DNA of 64,000 bases from Antitrichia curtipendula (taxonomy: Eukaryota > Streptophyta > Bryopsida > Hypnales > Leucodontaceae), in the NCBI GenBank assembly GCA_951230915.1, contig OX579636.1, positions 9,563,001-9,627,000 of the forward strand, read 5' to 3'. The notes under the pieces are model-generated. The model was not told the origin of the DNA and did not search any database. It was given only the letters and a program-made list of their open reading frames with translations. Shown here piece after piece: positions 43,905 to 55,989 of this stretch; within the stretch, counting starts at the first letter, position 1, and each line of letters begins with the position of its first letter. Both the position numbers and the translations under genes were made by a program.

Positions 43905-44600
43905 AAGGACCTTCTTACATGTTGGACTAGTGGACAAAGTGCAATATGGGGTGCTATAGGTGAAAATAGCAATTGCACTTTTATGTGGACCGGGTGGGTG
44001 TGGAAGGGATATGATACGAACTTGCCACATATTAGATTCTCTTAAGATTGACTAGCCTTCACCAATGGAGGTGCCCACTGATATCAAGTTGAAAATTGAG
44101 CTCTTCTTTTTTTGTTGCCCACCCCAGCAAGACAATCGGCTGAGACTAGTGATCCCAAAACTAGTTTATGGAATTTAGTGCAATATGTTACCTTCAAGAC
44201 AAACATGCACAAGGTAGTATGTCAAGGATTTTGTCCAATGTACTTTTAGCTACTGAAAATTTTAAATAGCAATGGAGCGAATTTTAGCCAGTTCTGTGAA
44301 CACTAACTTAGTTGAGACTATTTTTTGTCTTGTTACTTGAATTAGGCATAGAGTCGCCCACCTGACCATCATGTAAGGGCCTCCTTACATGTATCGGTGA
44401 TCGGTGAAGCTTCACAACAGGTGCTACAAGGAAAAATAGTCATTCCACTTTTATGTGGACCCGGTGGGTGGGGTGGGAAACAATAAAAATTTCACACGCA
44501 TTAGATTCTCTAGCTTCCACCAATGAGATTTTCCACCAGTATCGGTGAAATTTCACCTCCTCCTTTCCCACTTGCCCACCCCGGCAAGACAATTGGTGGA
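43905..44600 (+). repeat. Local duplication of a 230-250 bp segment
   Basis: 43905-44155 and 44375-44600 share CTTACATGT, CACTTTTATGTGGACC, GGTGGGTG, ATTAGATTCTCT and GCAAGACAAT in the same order, at an offset of about 470 bp. Both are rich in CCCACC. No coding or mobile-element signature was seen. Confidence 0.65.
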
Positions 44601-44781
44601 GCCGCTTTTGTCATCTTGCTTGAAATAGTTGGAAACTTGCCCACCGGGCTCACATGTAAGCTGACCCTAAGTGCGCCCTAACTTATGTTAGAAAGTTTGA
44701 AAGCCCTGGCAGACAGTCAAATGAGAATCTACCCCAAGGGCATTGAAATTATCTGAGTGAGTGCTTTGTGGGTTTGGGAGC

Positions 44782-45981
44782 CATAACATTCAAGAGCCTT
44801 CAAAGAGGCTGCCTTTGCCTCTTTGAAGTCTTCATCCACGAAATGCATCCACATATTATTAATGTAAGCTTCAGGACCGAGACAGTGGCAGTAGATTTAT
44901 GGTGCGATCTATTTTTTTGGCTAATTCTAGGACAAAATATACAAACAAATAACTATAAAGATAGATGGTCTATCAGAACCCAAAAAATTCATTGAGTATT
45001 CTACCAAAGAAATCTCACCATTTGCCATCAATAATTTAATCAAATTGTTTCAACGGAATAGAGAATCTCTTTATGTACACTTGGGGTGGTAGGAGATAGA
45101 ACAACCCATGTGGGATATGTAATTTAGAGTTTGTAATTTCTCAACCACTCATAATTAAGTCTAAAGTAGGAATTGTGTTAAAATTATAATTTCAGACCTC
45201 ATTTAGGCATAGTGGAATACCTTTTTTCAAAAACATTTGAACTAAAAAAAGTTGGGGAATCAAGCTAAGTTTCATCTCCAAAAATCCTTTTTAGATTTAG
45301 ATCTTCCACTCAAAAGTTATGGACAAATTTCAGAGAGGATGTATGAAAATGTCAAAAAAAAATCCTTTCAAACCCCTCTATGAAATTTGTCTATAACTTT
45401 TGAGTGGAAGACTAAAATATAAAACGGATTTTGAAGATGAAATTTAACTTGATTCTCCAACTTATTTTAGTTCAAAGTATTTTGAAAAAAGTTATTTTAC
45501 TATGCCTAAATGAGGTCTAAAATTATAGTTTTAACACAATTCTTACTTTAGACTTAATTATGAGCGGTTGAGAAATTACAAACTCTAAATTACTTATCCC
45601 ACATGGGTTGTTCTACCTCCTACCACCCCATATGTACATAAAGAATTGTCTTCTAATTCCGAATTACAAAACATGAATGGTAACAAATCAATGTGCGGGA
45701 ATTCAAACATTGAAATAATTGAACTCAATGAATTGATTGGTTTAAAGCTATTTTTTTCTGTATTGTCTGAATTGGAGGTGTTCAATTTTCCTGTAACCTG
45801 ATTGTGCAGTCATGACCTTGGCACTGAGCAGAAGTCTGACATTATTGACGCGTGGCTTATTAGCTAATGTGGGGTGTGGAATATTCCACACCATTTCATC
45901 CTTTGGATGGAATGATGTGGAATATTCCACATCATTCCGTCAGAGGGAAGGCAGCTGCTCTCACAGCTCTTGAATGTTATG
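44782..45981. mobile_element. 1.2-kb element with internal palindrome, copy 1
   Basis: The outer ends are inverted: CATAACATTCAAGAGCCTTC at the left pairs with GCTCTTGAATGTTATG at the right, and GAGGCTGCCTT pairs with AAGGCAGCTG. Inside, 45083-45629 is a long near-perfect palindrome opening GGGGTGGTAGGAGATAGAAC and closing GTTCTACCTCCTACCACCCC. The sequence matches 49278-50444 throughout. No target duplication was found. The terminal parts read as weak coding (AKAASLKALECY), which may be chance or a captured exon. Confidence 0.65.
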
Positions 45982-48044
45982 CCAAGTGAGTCCTGTCAAG
46001 CACAAATACAGAAAATGAGTGAAAAAAGCCCAGTTGCGAGGGTCTTGGGAACGGTGAGCAAGGTGGAACTGGTCTGCTCGTGGGGTCTTGGCTGTTGCGC
46101 CAACATAAGTCATGGCAGAGCAAATCTCACTCTCGAGAATATTAATAAAGTGAACTGTGCACTTGAGGCCAAGGCAAGAAAAAATCAATTTGAAAAACAA
46201 AAAACAAAAAACAAAAACAACTCTGTGCACTGGATAAGCTCACTGGGACTATTTCTAAGCTCTAGACCCCTGAAAATTCTCCAATTGGGAGGATTGGCTG
46301 GGCTCGCGGTGAAAACCACCCCCATGATTACGTTTTTAAACCCACTCGATCATTTAGTAGTCATTCTTTCCATTCTTAGTTCTTGCTAACCAACATGTTT
46401 TCCAAAACTCGCTGAATTCGAAGTTTTGGGTAACCGTGTGCTTATGGGGAAAATAGCAGGTGCTCTATGTGTATGTGACTTTCTATGTGTGCATAATTAG
46501 GTCGCATGTTGTAAACCTTATCCCTTACTTTTTGTTTGTCGTGTGGAGGGCCCTTGCTTGCTTGCGTATTGGGAAATTATTTTCCACAAACTGATACGGC
46601 TTATTAGTCGATATCATAGACCTTTGTTCATGATACGGTACACTCAGCTTCTTTGAGCACAGGGTTCAAATCCCAAGCTGTTTGCGGCTGGGATTTTGTA
46701 TGACTCCGTGGCTTTCGTAGTGTCGTCGTTCAGATCCATGAATCCAAGTGTTGGATGGAGGCTCCTGAGTGGGGACTGAAGCTTTGAACACAATAACTTG
46801 AGGAAAATGTGAAATTTGTGCAAATACTTAGCTTGGGAGTTAAGTCTGGTATGTGCCAACATTCTTCAAGGACGACCTTTTAATGAAGTTACACCTTGGA
46901 ATTGGGCATGTTGTCCAAATGAATGGGTTTTTTTTTGTCATGGCCATTCTCTCATTCTTGTTTGAATCCTTGAGCTTCAAGAGTAGCCAAAAGTGGTCAC
47001 TGTAAGATCTGGAATAACATCGAATTGGAACAGATGTAGAACTTGGTGCAAACTGGTAGAAATCTTGCACTAAGGTAGAACTGCCCATTACCATACAGAT
47101 TTGCTATTGAGGTACTTTGGAGAAGCTATTTGTTAGCTCCCACATTTTTTAGAGATTGAAAAGTTTCAGAGAAGTGAAGTGTATTTTTTGTGATTTTTCA
47201 AAGGTGAAATGTTAAAGCATGAGTAGACCCTTGTTGAAGTATAGGCAAACCTTGTTAAAGCGTGGGCTAACGTGTCCGCTTTCCAAGTGCATTGCCATTA
47301 TGATAAAAGGTTGATAAGATTGTGGTAATGGGTGGATCCCTAATGCAAATGGGAGGGTTCCCTAGGTATTGGAATTGGGTGGATGGCGATAATAGGTAGT
47401 TTTGCCTTATATCAAATGAAGCATGAATCATTGTATTTCAAGTTGCAACCAATCTCTGAATATTACAATGTACACTAATAATATGCTAATAATATATTTA
47501 TAATATGCTTATAAGACATTAATAATATATTTATAAGACATTAATAATATGCTAATAATACACTGATAATATGCTTGTACATTAATACACATTTATAACT
47601 TGTCCAATATACAAAAATTGATTTTATTTGACGGGGATTATTAATTTGATGGTTAGCTATTACAATTGACATTTAGATCTTATAATAAGTAAGTGACAAA
47701 ACTTTGTGATAGAGGTGTGTAGAAGCATGTACTACCGTGAAATGTAGATAGATTGCATTATTTCAACTTCGAAATTCAACTAAAAATTAAAAAGAACTAT
47801 ATGTATACTTGCAATGTGTCATTGCAAAAGTTGAAATGACTAGTTTTAAGTCTATATTTGCTTTACTAATTTGCTTTGATCTTTGTGTGGTTGTGAACAC
47901 AAGGAGGTTATTGAATAATGAACTAAGGGTATGCATTGACATTCCAATCACATGCCTTGATATCCACAAAATTTGTTGCAAAGTAATCCGTTGGATGTGT
48001 ACCAAATTTAGCATACCATAAATGCTAACGACATTTCCACAACC
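45982..48044. other. Intergenic, no gene recognised
   Basis: Mixed composition to about 47100, then AT-rich. A degenerate repeat of AATAATATGCT and ATTTATAA units lies at 47470-47575. Short frames occur on both strands with no known family. GGGTTCAAATCCC at 46662 resembles a tRNA B box but has no tRNA around it. Confidence 0.35.
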
Positions 48045-48515
48045 TATGGTTATATTGGGTAATTGCAAGAAAGATTGGTACTATTTTGCATCATGTTTAA
48101 AGTGACTGAGTTGTCATCTGCTATAACTTTTGAAACATGAATCCCATGAACTTGAAATTTTTATTGGAGATGGCTAACTTGATTTTAATCATATCGCTTA
48201 TTTTTCAAATATTTAAAAAGTCATTTTACATTTAAAAGGCAATTTTGTTAGTTTATTACACTTTGAGGTTTAAGGGATTTTAGTACTAGGAAGTACTTAA
48301 AATTAGTGATCTAGAGCTGAAATTTCTAGGGTCTATTCCCACAGTAGGCGAGCATGTGACTACCAAAAGGGATCTAAAAATACATTATTTATGTCTTCCA
48401 TGTTTGTACAAAGAGGGCTTTCTAACATGTATGCTTTTGAATACTCAAGATGGTTTAGACTTTATTCTTTTGAAGAAACCAGATTACCATCAAATCCTCA
48501 CCAATTCAAAAAAAA
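48045..48515 (+). repeat. Single-arm relative of the 59868-60910 palindrome
   Basis: Shares GGTAATTGCAAGAAAGATTG-like, GCTATAACTTTTGAA, GGTCTATTCCCACA-like and ACCATCAAATCCTCACCAAT-like motifs with the arms of the large palindrome near 60 kb, in the same order. Here only one arm is present. Confidence 0.6.
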
Positions 48516-49107
48516 TATTTATTTTAATTCATGATTTTTTTTTTTTATTAATTTGTACCTCGTTGTATCTATTTTCTACAACAAACTATCTTTTATTTAT
48601 TTATATAGTATTATTTTAGTAATCACAAGTAGTCCACAGTACTTGCAATAATACTTTTAGCTATTGATTTTTTTTATCAATGCCTGAGATTGTTCTGCTA
48701 CAAAGTACTCATAGTACTTACCAACCATTCTATTTTGTATATGGACTTCCATATTTATAGAAATATTAGCTTCTTATAAACAATTATCAATACTTAAAAC
48801 TATAATTTCAATAGAACGCCCTAGATTGGATTTTTATTTTTTTTTGCGGGGGGGAAGACAAGGGGAGTAGTTTTCCTAGGTAGGGTGCATGCCATTGAAG
48901 CTACAAAACCCCCCAAAGCTAAGAAGTGCCAAAACAACAAAATATTCATTGAAGTTTTTCTCTCAACACAAAACCATTAAATATTTTGTATGGAGCTTCT
49001 TCAACAACTGCTAAATTGGTGTCTGGAACAAGTCAAGGTAGTAAAAATCAAACCAACATTTTAAGACAAATTTTAAGACAAGTAACGATGAATAGCTTGA
49101 AAGCCTC

Positions 49108-49230
49108 ATATCATAACATTCATTAGCTTTCAGAGAGGCTGCCTTTTCCTCTCTAGAATCCTCATCCACAGAATTCATCCTCTCAGCATTAATGCAAGCT
49201 TCGGTACCGGGATAGTGACAGTAAATTATG
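49108..49230 (-). repeat. Isolated end of the 1.2-kb element family
   Basis: CATAACATTCATTAGCTTTC then AGAGAGGCTGCCTT and AATGCAAGCTTC repeat the left end of the elements at 44782 and 49278. It lies immediately left of the latter and reads as the same weak minus-strand coding (EEKAASLKANECY). Confidence 0.6.
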
Positions 49231-49277
49231 ATATTCTCCACTTTCTTTTGTTAATTTTAGGACCAAACATACAAATC

Positions 49278-50444
49278 CATAACATTCAAGAGCCTTCAGA
49301 GAGGCTGCCTTTGCCTCTCTAAAGTCTTCATCCACGAAATGCATCCAAATATTATTAATGTAAGCTTCAGGACCGAGACAATGGCAGTACATTTTTGGTG
49401 CGATCTATTTTTTTGGCTAATTTTAGGACAAAATATACAAACAAATAATTATAGAGATAGATGGTCTGTCAAAACCCAAAGAATTCATTGAGTAGTATAC
49501 CAATGAAATCTAACCATTTATCATCAATAACTTATTTTGAGTTTCTATAGAAAAGAGAAGCTCTTTATGTACACTTGGGGTGGTAGGAGATAGAACAACC
49601 CATGTGGGATATGTGATTTAGAGTTTGTAATTTCTCAACCGCTCATAGTTAAGTCTAAAGTAGGAATTGTGTTAAAACTATAATTTCAGACCTCATTTAG
49701 GCATAGTGGAATACCTTTTTTCAAAATAATTTGAACTAAACAAAAGTTGTGGAATCAAGCTAAGTTTCATCTCCAAAAATCTTTTTTAGATTTAGATCTT
49801 CGACTCAAAAGTTGTGGACAAATTTCAGAGAGGATGTATGAAAATGTCAAAAAAAAATCCTTTCAAACCCCTCTATGAAATTTGTCTATAACTTTTGAGT
49901 GGAAGATTAAAATCTCAAACAGATTTTTGGAGATGAAATTTAATTTGATTCTCCAACTTATTTTAGTTCAAATTATTTTGGAAAAAGTTATTTTACTATG
50001 CCTAAATGAGGTCTAAAATTATAGTTTTAACACAATTCTTACTTTAGACTTAACTATGAGCGGTTGAGAAATTACAAACTCTAAATTACATATCCCACAG
50101 GGGTTGTTCTACCTCCTACCACCCCATATGTACATAAAGAGATTCTCTTTCCTAAAATATTCAAAATATGTTGTTGATGGCAAATGGTTAGATTTCATTG
50201 GTATAATACTCAATGAATTTATTGGGTTCTGACAGACCATCTATCTTTATAATTATTTGTTTGTATATTTTGTTCTACCTCCTACCACCCCAGCAACCCG
50301 ATTGTGCAGTCATGACCTTGGCACTGAGCAGAAGTCTGACATTATTGACGCGTGGCTTATTAGCTAAATAATGTTGGGTGTGGAATATACTACAGCATTC
50401 CGTCAGAGGGAAGGCAGCTGCTCTCACAGCTCTTGAATGTTATG
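49278..50444. mobile_element. 1.2-kb element with internal palindrome, copy 2
   Basis: Same ends and content as 44782-45981, offset about 4.5 kb. Its palindrome is longer and better kept: arms of about 420 bp from about 49430 (AAAATATACAAACAAATAAT) to about 50272 (ATTATTTGTTTGTATATTTT). A short direct copy of GTTCTACCTCCTACCACCCC lies at 50273-50292 outside the palindrome. Confidence 0.65.
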
Positions 50445-51012
50445 ACCAGCAGGCCAACTTAACACACGAATATCAAAACTGAGTGACATAGACATATAAT
50501 GGAAATTGTCCATGTGTTTCCAAAAAAAACAAAAAAAACAAAACCAAGAACTGAGTGACATTGCTGAAAAAGAGTACTAACCTTAAACCATGCTTTAAAA
50601 AAAAATTACAAGTGGTGCACAATTACCAATACGGAAGGACCATATCGGTCTTTAAACCAGAGCACTTCTGCTACGATTAAATTACACAGTTGCAACATTT
50701 ATTTGGCATCTCAAAACAGGTTAGACCTGTTTCAAAACCTGTTTCATGACCTGTTCTGAATAGCTTGAAAGCTGCTGTTAGGGTGGCGAAGCTCTGAAAC
50801 ATGATGAATAGCTTGAAAGCCTGGTACCCCCCAAAGCCAACTTAGCACAAGAAGAACAACAAAACTGTTGCGTCATAAATTTCCCTAAAAGAAAAGCATT
50901 ACAAGGCCCTACAATTACCAATACCAAAGCCCATTACACCTAATCCACATCCCACTCACCTAAGTTATACGATTCTATCACACAAATTGCGACTTCTGTT
51001 TGCCCCACTGAC

Positions 51013-53851
51013 TCAGAAGTCATCAGGATGTCGTCGAACATCCTCTTGGTGGTGGGCTTGTTTTAGCGTCTCCGGCTCCTCATGGTATCCCGCCTGTGAG
51101 TTTAGTTGCCGTGCTCCTCCATACACAGGATCCGAGAACACACTGGCGTACACTTGGTGGGCGTACTCGGAGCTGATGGGCGCCGGTTGGGATGCACCTT
51201 CACTAAAGTCCTCTGCCCTGTCTAGCCTCTCTGGTTGATGTGAGCCCCCGTACTCGTACCGACCATCGCCCAACGGCGCCACTCCTTGGCCTCTTCCAAG
51301 TCCTCTTCCGTAGCCAAATGATTCTTCTCCATATCGAAGCATGGTTCCGCTTGCAGGGGCGCCGTAGTTGTTGCCAGGAGTACCAGGGGGAGTTCTTCCT
51401 GAAACGCCTGCAATAGAAAACAAGAAGCAATGGAATGAATATACTTTTTTTTTGGAAAAGTGTTTTCATAAAGATGCAATCGATGACTTAGTTGTTTACT
51501 ATAAAAGAAGGAAAGAATCAAAGTGGACAACAATTTGAAACCTACATTGCAATAGAAAACATCTTGGAAACAAAAAAAGTGGTTTATTGTCGTTGAGGAT
51601 GAAGCTGTTGAGGTTGTGCTATAGAAGCCTCAAAAAAGTTGAGGTGGTTGTTATCACAAAGCAGAATTCTTGACAAATGCAAACTAAAGGAGGCACCCTA
51701 TAGAATATTGGATGAATATTGGTTGGATACAATCCAACTAATGTTCATCTATGCAAGTTTGCACTACATGATGAACATCTATTCAATATTCACATAGATA
51801 CACTCTTCAATTGGCAAAATCCAAAGTTTTCAATAACTATGTTGAATACCATGCACTATTTCAACCAAGGTGCTACCAATTTGGGTAGAAGCAATCACTA
51901 ATGTCTAGTCCAACTAAGTTGGGACATAATTTCTACTAGTGACAAGAGGTCTAGAAAGACAAATGATTCAACTTGTTCAAATGGGTAAGGGCATCACCTC
52001 TTCCTGCATAGCTAGTTTTTAAAGATCCTCGCCCATAGGTGTCACTGGGTGGAACTCCTTGCTCATAAATGTCATTTGGTGAAACTTCGTGTCTATATTT
52101 GATATTTGGTGGAGCTCCACGCCCATAGCTACCATGTGGTGAAGTGCCTTGCTCATAGCTCTCATTGGATGGAGCTCCTCTTGCATAGATATCACTCGGA
52201 AGAGTTCCTCGCCCATAGCTACCATTTGGTGGAGTTCCTGGAGTTCCTCGCCTATAGCTATCATTTGGTAGGGTTCCGCGTCCATAGCTATCACCTGATG
52301 GATTTCCTCGCCCATAACTATCATTCGGTGGAGCTCCTCGCCTATAGTTATCATTTGGTGGAGCTCCTCGTCCATAGCTATCATTTGGTGGAGTTCCTCG
52401 TGCATAATTGTCACTTGGTGGAGCTCCTCGTCCATAGCTATCATTTGGTGGAGTTCCTCGCCCATAGTTGGCATTTGGTGGAGCTCCTTGTCCATAGCTA
52501 TCATTTGGTGGAGCTCTTCGCGCATAGTTGTCACTTGGTGGAGCTCCTCGTTCATAGCTGCCACTCAGTGGAGCTCCTTGCCTATAACTATCATTTGGTG
52601 GAGCTCCTCGTGCATAGTTGTCATTTGGCGGAGCTCCTCGCCTATAGCTATCATTCAACGGAGTTTGTAGCCCATATTTACCACTTGGTGGAGATCCTTG
52701 AGGAATAGACAAGTGGTTAGCGTTTGGATTTATATAAAGAGGGGGAGGAGCAACACCCCTTCCAATGCCCCTGCTACGACTATCCAACTCTTTCGGACTT
52801 TGAGGGCCTGGGTTGTAGTATCTCGGCTCTACTTCCAAAGGCCTAAAGGGAGCACCCATTCCATGCCTTGGTCTCTCTCGAAGGTCTTCTTCTAGATCAT
52901 AAGGACCAAATGGTTGCTCATGAGGAGAACCTGGCATCCCTGATCTACAAAGTTCATAAAAATCCAATTACTACAAGGGAAAAAACAATGAAACATTCAA
53001 TATTCTACAAGGAAAACAATTAATCAAATTTGAAAAAAAATTCAAGCATTGCAGATTAAGATTTGCAAGAATTACACAATGACAAGGTAGAGATATGGAC
53101 CTACCACGAGTTGGAGTACATTATATTTAGTAAACTACCTAACATAATCACCAATAGAGAAAAAGAAAAGAAAGAAAAACATGAACAAGTGGTTACTCTA
53201 TCAGATGTATTTATTGAATGTAAAACAAATGAAGGTATACTTTATGCTCCTAAAAAAGCAAAGCGGATGTATACTAGATATTGAAAAGTATGTTATATGC
53301 TATTAGATTGCCATATTAGATGCCATATTGGATGCATATCACACCAAAGTCTTGAAGAGACAAGGTAGTGATCTAAACCCACCCAAAGCTACAAGTTTGC
53401 AATACACTCTTTGACACAACCACCAACAAAAATAGCAAGAATTGTGATATAGGTTGTATTTGTCGAGTATAGAGCAAATGCAATTCTACCACATACATCC
53501 CTAAAAAATGGAGAGATGCCTACTTACAATTGCAAAATAAATGAGATAACTAACTTAAATCAATGAGTGACTAGAAATAATGTAGTGAGAAAATAGTGAT
53601 TAAAAAATTTAGATATAAAATTCACAAAGTTTTTTCAAATGTTTCTCATTGATAAACATTGCTAACCTGTTGTAAAACCCATGGTCAAGCTCAAGTGGGT
53701 AGGGCCCAGGGGGTAAAGCTCTTGGTGAAATAGGACCTCGAGGAGACACGGGGGCAAGTCTGTGGTGAGGAGGGCCTGCTCTCAATCCCTCCCAGTCTTG
53801 CTCTTGATCATAAAATGAAAACGGTTCTTCTTCTAGGTATCTACTTCCCAT
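51013..53851 (-). CDS. Pro/Gly-rich low-complexity protein with decapeptide repeats
   Basis: Three coding exons on the minus strand: 53667-53851, 51998-52944 and 51013-51407, joined at good GT-AG sites in frame (185+947+395 = 1,527 bp, 508 residues). The start MGSRYLEEEPFSFYDQEQDW is preceded by an in-frame TAA, so it begins the frame. Exon 2 holds 22 decapeptide repeats of the type APPNDSYGRG. Exon 3 is Gly/Tyr/Arg-rich (RYGEESFGYGRGLGRGQG), then ends in an acidic and His-rich tail, DVRRHPDDF. There are no membrane segments or signal peptide. Such Arg/Gly/Tyr-rich, disordered sequence recalls RNA-binding or condensate-forming proteins, but no domain is present to prove it. Non-coding exons upstream are likely, since an acceptor lies just before the ATG. 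Confidence 0.65.
52025..52690 (-). repeat. 30-bp coding minisatellite in exon 2
   Basis: Plus-strand unit TCATTTGGTGGAGCTCCTCG followed by TCCATAGCTA, about 22 copies with point variation and one 9-bp insertion. The period is a multiple of three, so a long frame also opens on the opposite strand (52106-52708), which I take as a shadow. Confidence 0.9.
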
Positions 53852-55072
53852 TATGGTTGGTGATGACTTTTAGTAGGTGTGGCTTTCTAAAAAAAGCTTA
53901 CCTCTGCACACAAAAGGTAGTTTGAATAAATAAACTCAAATGGATGATAAAAGAACTAATGATATATTCTACCAAAAGTGCAACACACAAGTACATAACA
54001 TCAAGTTAAGTATTCAAGGTTTGAAATAATTACACCGCTATCTCATTTAAGTAGGTTGATAAAGTTTAGGATAAAATTCACATCCTTTCTCTTCATTCCA
54101 AGACCATACGACAACCAATAAATACAAAGTTGGACATCTCAATTTGATAGAACTTGGATTAATGTTTGATTACGCTCTCAAGCTTCCCAACCCTTGAGCA
54201 TTATTAAATCCATAATGGCAAGTCTAAGAGGTAACTGAGTGCCTCTCATGTCTGTTCAAATAACCCTTCTTGTTCAATGGAAATCCTTTGATCAATGAAA
54301 ATGTTATAGATTCCATGCATTGATCTAGCATTATGTCCACGAACACTCTCTAGCCTTGATCTTAACTCTTGCATGTTATCTAATCCATACTTAAAAACAA
54401 CACATGGAAATCAATTTGAGTAGCAACAAAAAAAATCTCAAAGATGGTGACCATTGAATATGCTTTACATAGATCTAGCTAGCTAGTCAAGAAACCATTC
54501 AAGAAAGGCCTTTCTAATGTTAGTTTCTAGATAATGAGGAAGCTCTATTAAGACTACTTGAATGCCCGCATCCCTCCCTACGTGCAAATGCAAGCTGATA
54601 AAATTGTTGCACTCCAGGGATACCCAGTCTAAGGCGGGGTTGATAATGCACACAACATATTACTAAACATGTGAAAATGAGAAAATGCATTCTGCAACGA
54701 GTACACAACTGAAATAACCTTCATAGAGATCTGAACACCTAATTAGGTTTGTCAAACTCATATACATTCTACTGTAGGAGAGGTATACATGGACTGCCTT
54801 GTCTTTATTCAAATCAGTGGAGGAAGTCCATAGAGAATCTATTCCAGCATCCCAGCACTTCAGAAAATTGATGGAAACGACTGAGGAAACTAAAAATCAC
54901 ATGAGCACAAAGACAAATTCAAGTGATTCAGGAGGCAATTGAGTTTGTAATTACACTAGAGTACACTGTAAACTTTTGAGATTTGAACGCATACCAAGGA
55001 AATTCTACAATTGCTCCCACCCTAATCAGCCTAGTGACGCTTTACACAAGGACAGTTATGAGAGCATCCTAC
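53852..55072. other. Introns or intergenic DNA between the two minus-strand models
   Basis: No frame can be assigned securely. A coding-like minus-strand stretch lies at 54520-54708 (LGIPGVQQFYQLAFARR), and AATAAA on the minus strand near 54803 is a possible polyadenylation signal. Confidence 0.3.
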
Positions 55073-55858
55073 CTTAAGAAGAATTTTCTTTTCACGTATT
55101 AGATGAATCACGTCTAAAGATTCTTTAAGTTGATTTTCACTGTTGTACTCAATGATCTGCTTGCAACAACACGCACATCAGCAATTCCTACCAGAAAGCG
55201 CTATCTCTCCTTAAATTCCCTCTATCCCACATCTAATTCCGTGTCAAACTTTCTCGTAACGTGCACGCCTTTGTATTTGACCTAACAGACCATGTACACC
55301 TCAAAGTCATAAGTCCCAGCAACGTACGCCTCACAAATTCCAAACCCTAAAACACAGCACCTCACCGGACTGCCAGAACCTAAAACATCCACAAGTCTCC
55401 CCACTGAAAGAATTCGAAGCTCGAGATCCTCTTACAAGAATTCAACCACGATTCAGAAGATTCACAACAAAAACTCTCTCGAAAATTGCAGAAAGTTAAA
55501 CAAAAACACGAACATCCTCAAACAGACAACAACTGAAAAGCAAAAAGAACCTAAGATCTTCATACAGTTAACTTAATGGCAAACTTACCAGTGTGTGAGA
55601 TTCCTTGATAATCTGCCTCTGTTTCAGTGATCCACAGCTACCATCCGCCCACTCAAAACTCACAACAATTTCTTCAACTGTTACAGGAATTCTGATGAGT
55701 GTTTTCAGCGTTACAAAGAGAATTCGGAAGTCTTGAGAAAGCACCTGGCTACATGGAAGTGGAGGGTGTTTTGGTTCTGGTGCTGGTTGTTGTTGAAGAC
55801 GGGAGAAATTTTGTGCCGGAGAGTGAAATCTAGAAGCTATGTAGATTTTAAGAGTCAT
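55073..55858 (-). CDS. Two 5' exons of an unidentified minus-strand gene (partial model)
   Basis: Exon 1 runs from ATG 55858 to 55589 (90 codons, MTLKIYIASRFHSPAQNF to KQRQIIKESHTL) and ends at donor GTAAGT. Exon 2 is 55156-55073 (28 codons, IIEYNSENQLKESLDVIHLI to REKKILLK), between acceptor TTGCAAGCAG and donor GTAGGA. Both are phase 0, so the join keeps the frame. The segment VTVEEIVVSFEWADGSCGSL looks like a folded domain but I do not recognise it. Downstream exons are unresolved. It may be a separate gene ending near 54800 (AATAAA on the minus strand) or the start of the transcript that also covers 51013-53851. Confidence 0.45.
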
Positions 55859-55989
55859 GTTGGCTTTAAAGTGGGGCCTTAAGGGGCACGTGGGGGACGG
55901 AGATGATGAGGTGATTTTTGTGTGGGTGGTAACCGATGTTTGGTTGACACGTAGCGTCATGACGAGTGCCCTGTCAATTACCTGGAAAA

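Noticed and set aside
46662..46674. GGGTTCAAATCCC as part of a tRNA gene
   Set aside because: It resembles a B box, but no A box, acceptor stem or anticodon arm can be folded in the preceding 60 bases.
44782..50444. The paired 1.2-kb repeats as LTRs of a retrotransposon
   Set aside because: They do not start TG and end CA, there is no primer-binding site or polyprotein between them, and each has its own inverted ends.
52106..52708. A 200-codon plus-strand frame opposite the decapeptide repeats
   Set aside because: It is produced by the 30-bp period. The minus-strand frame has matching splice sites and joins two other exons in frame.
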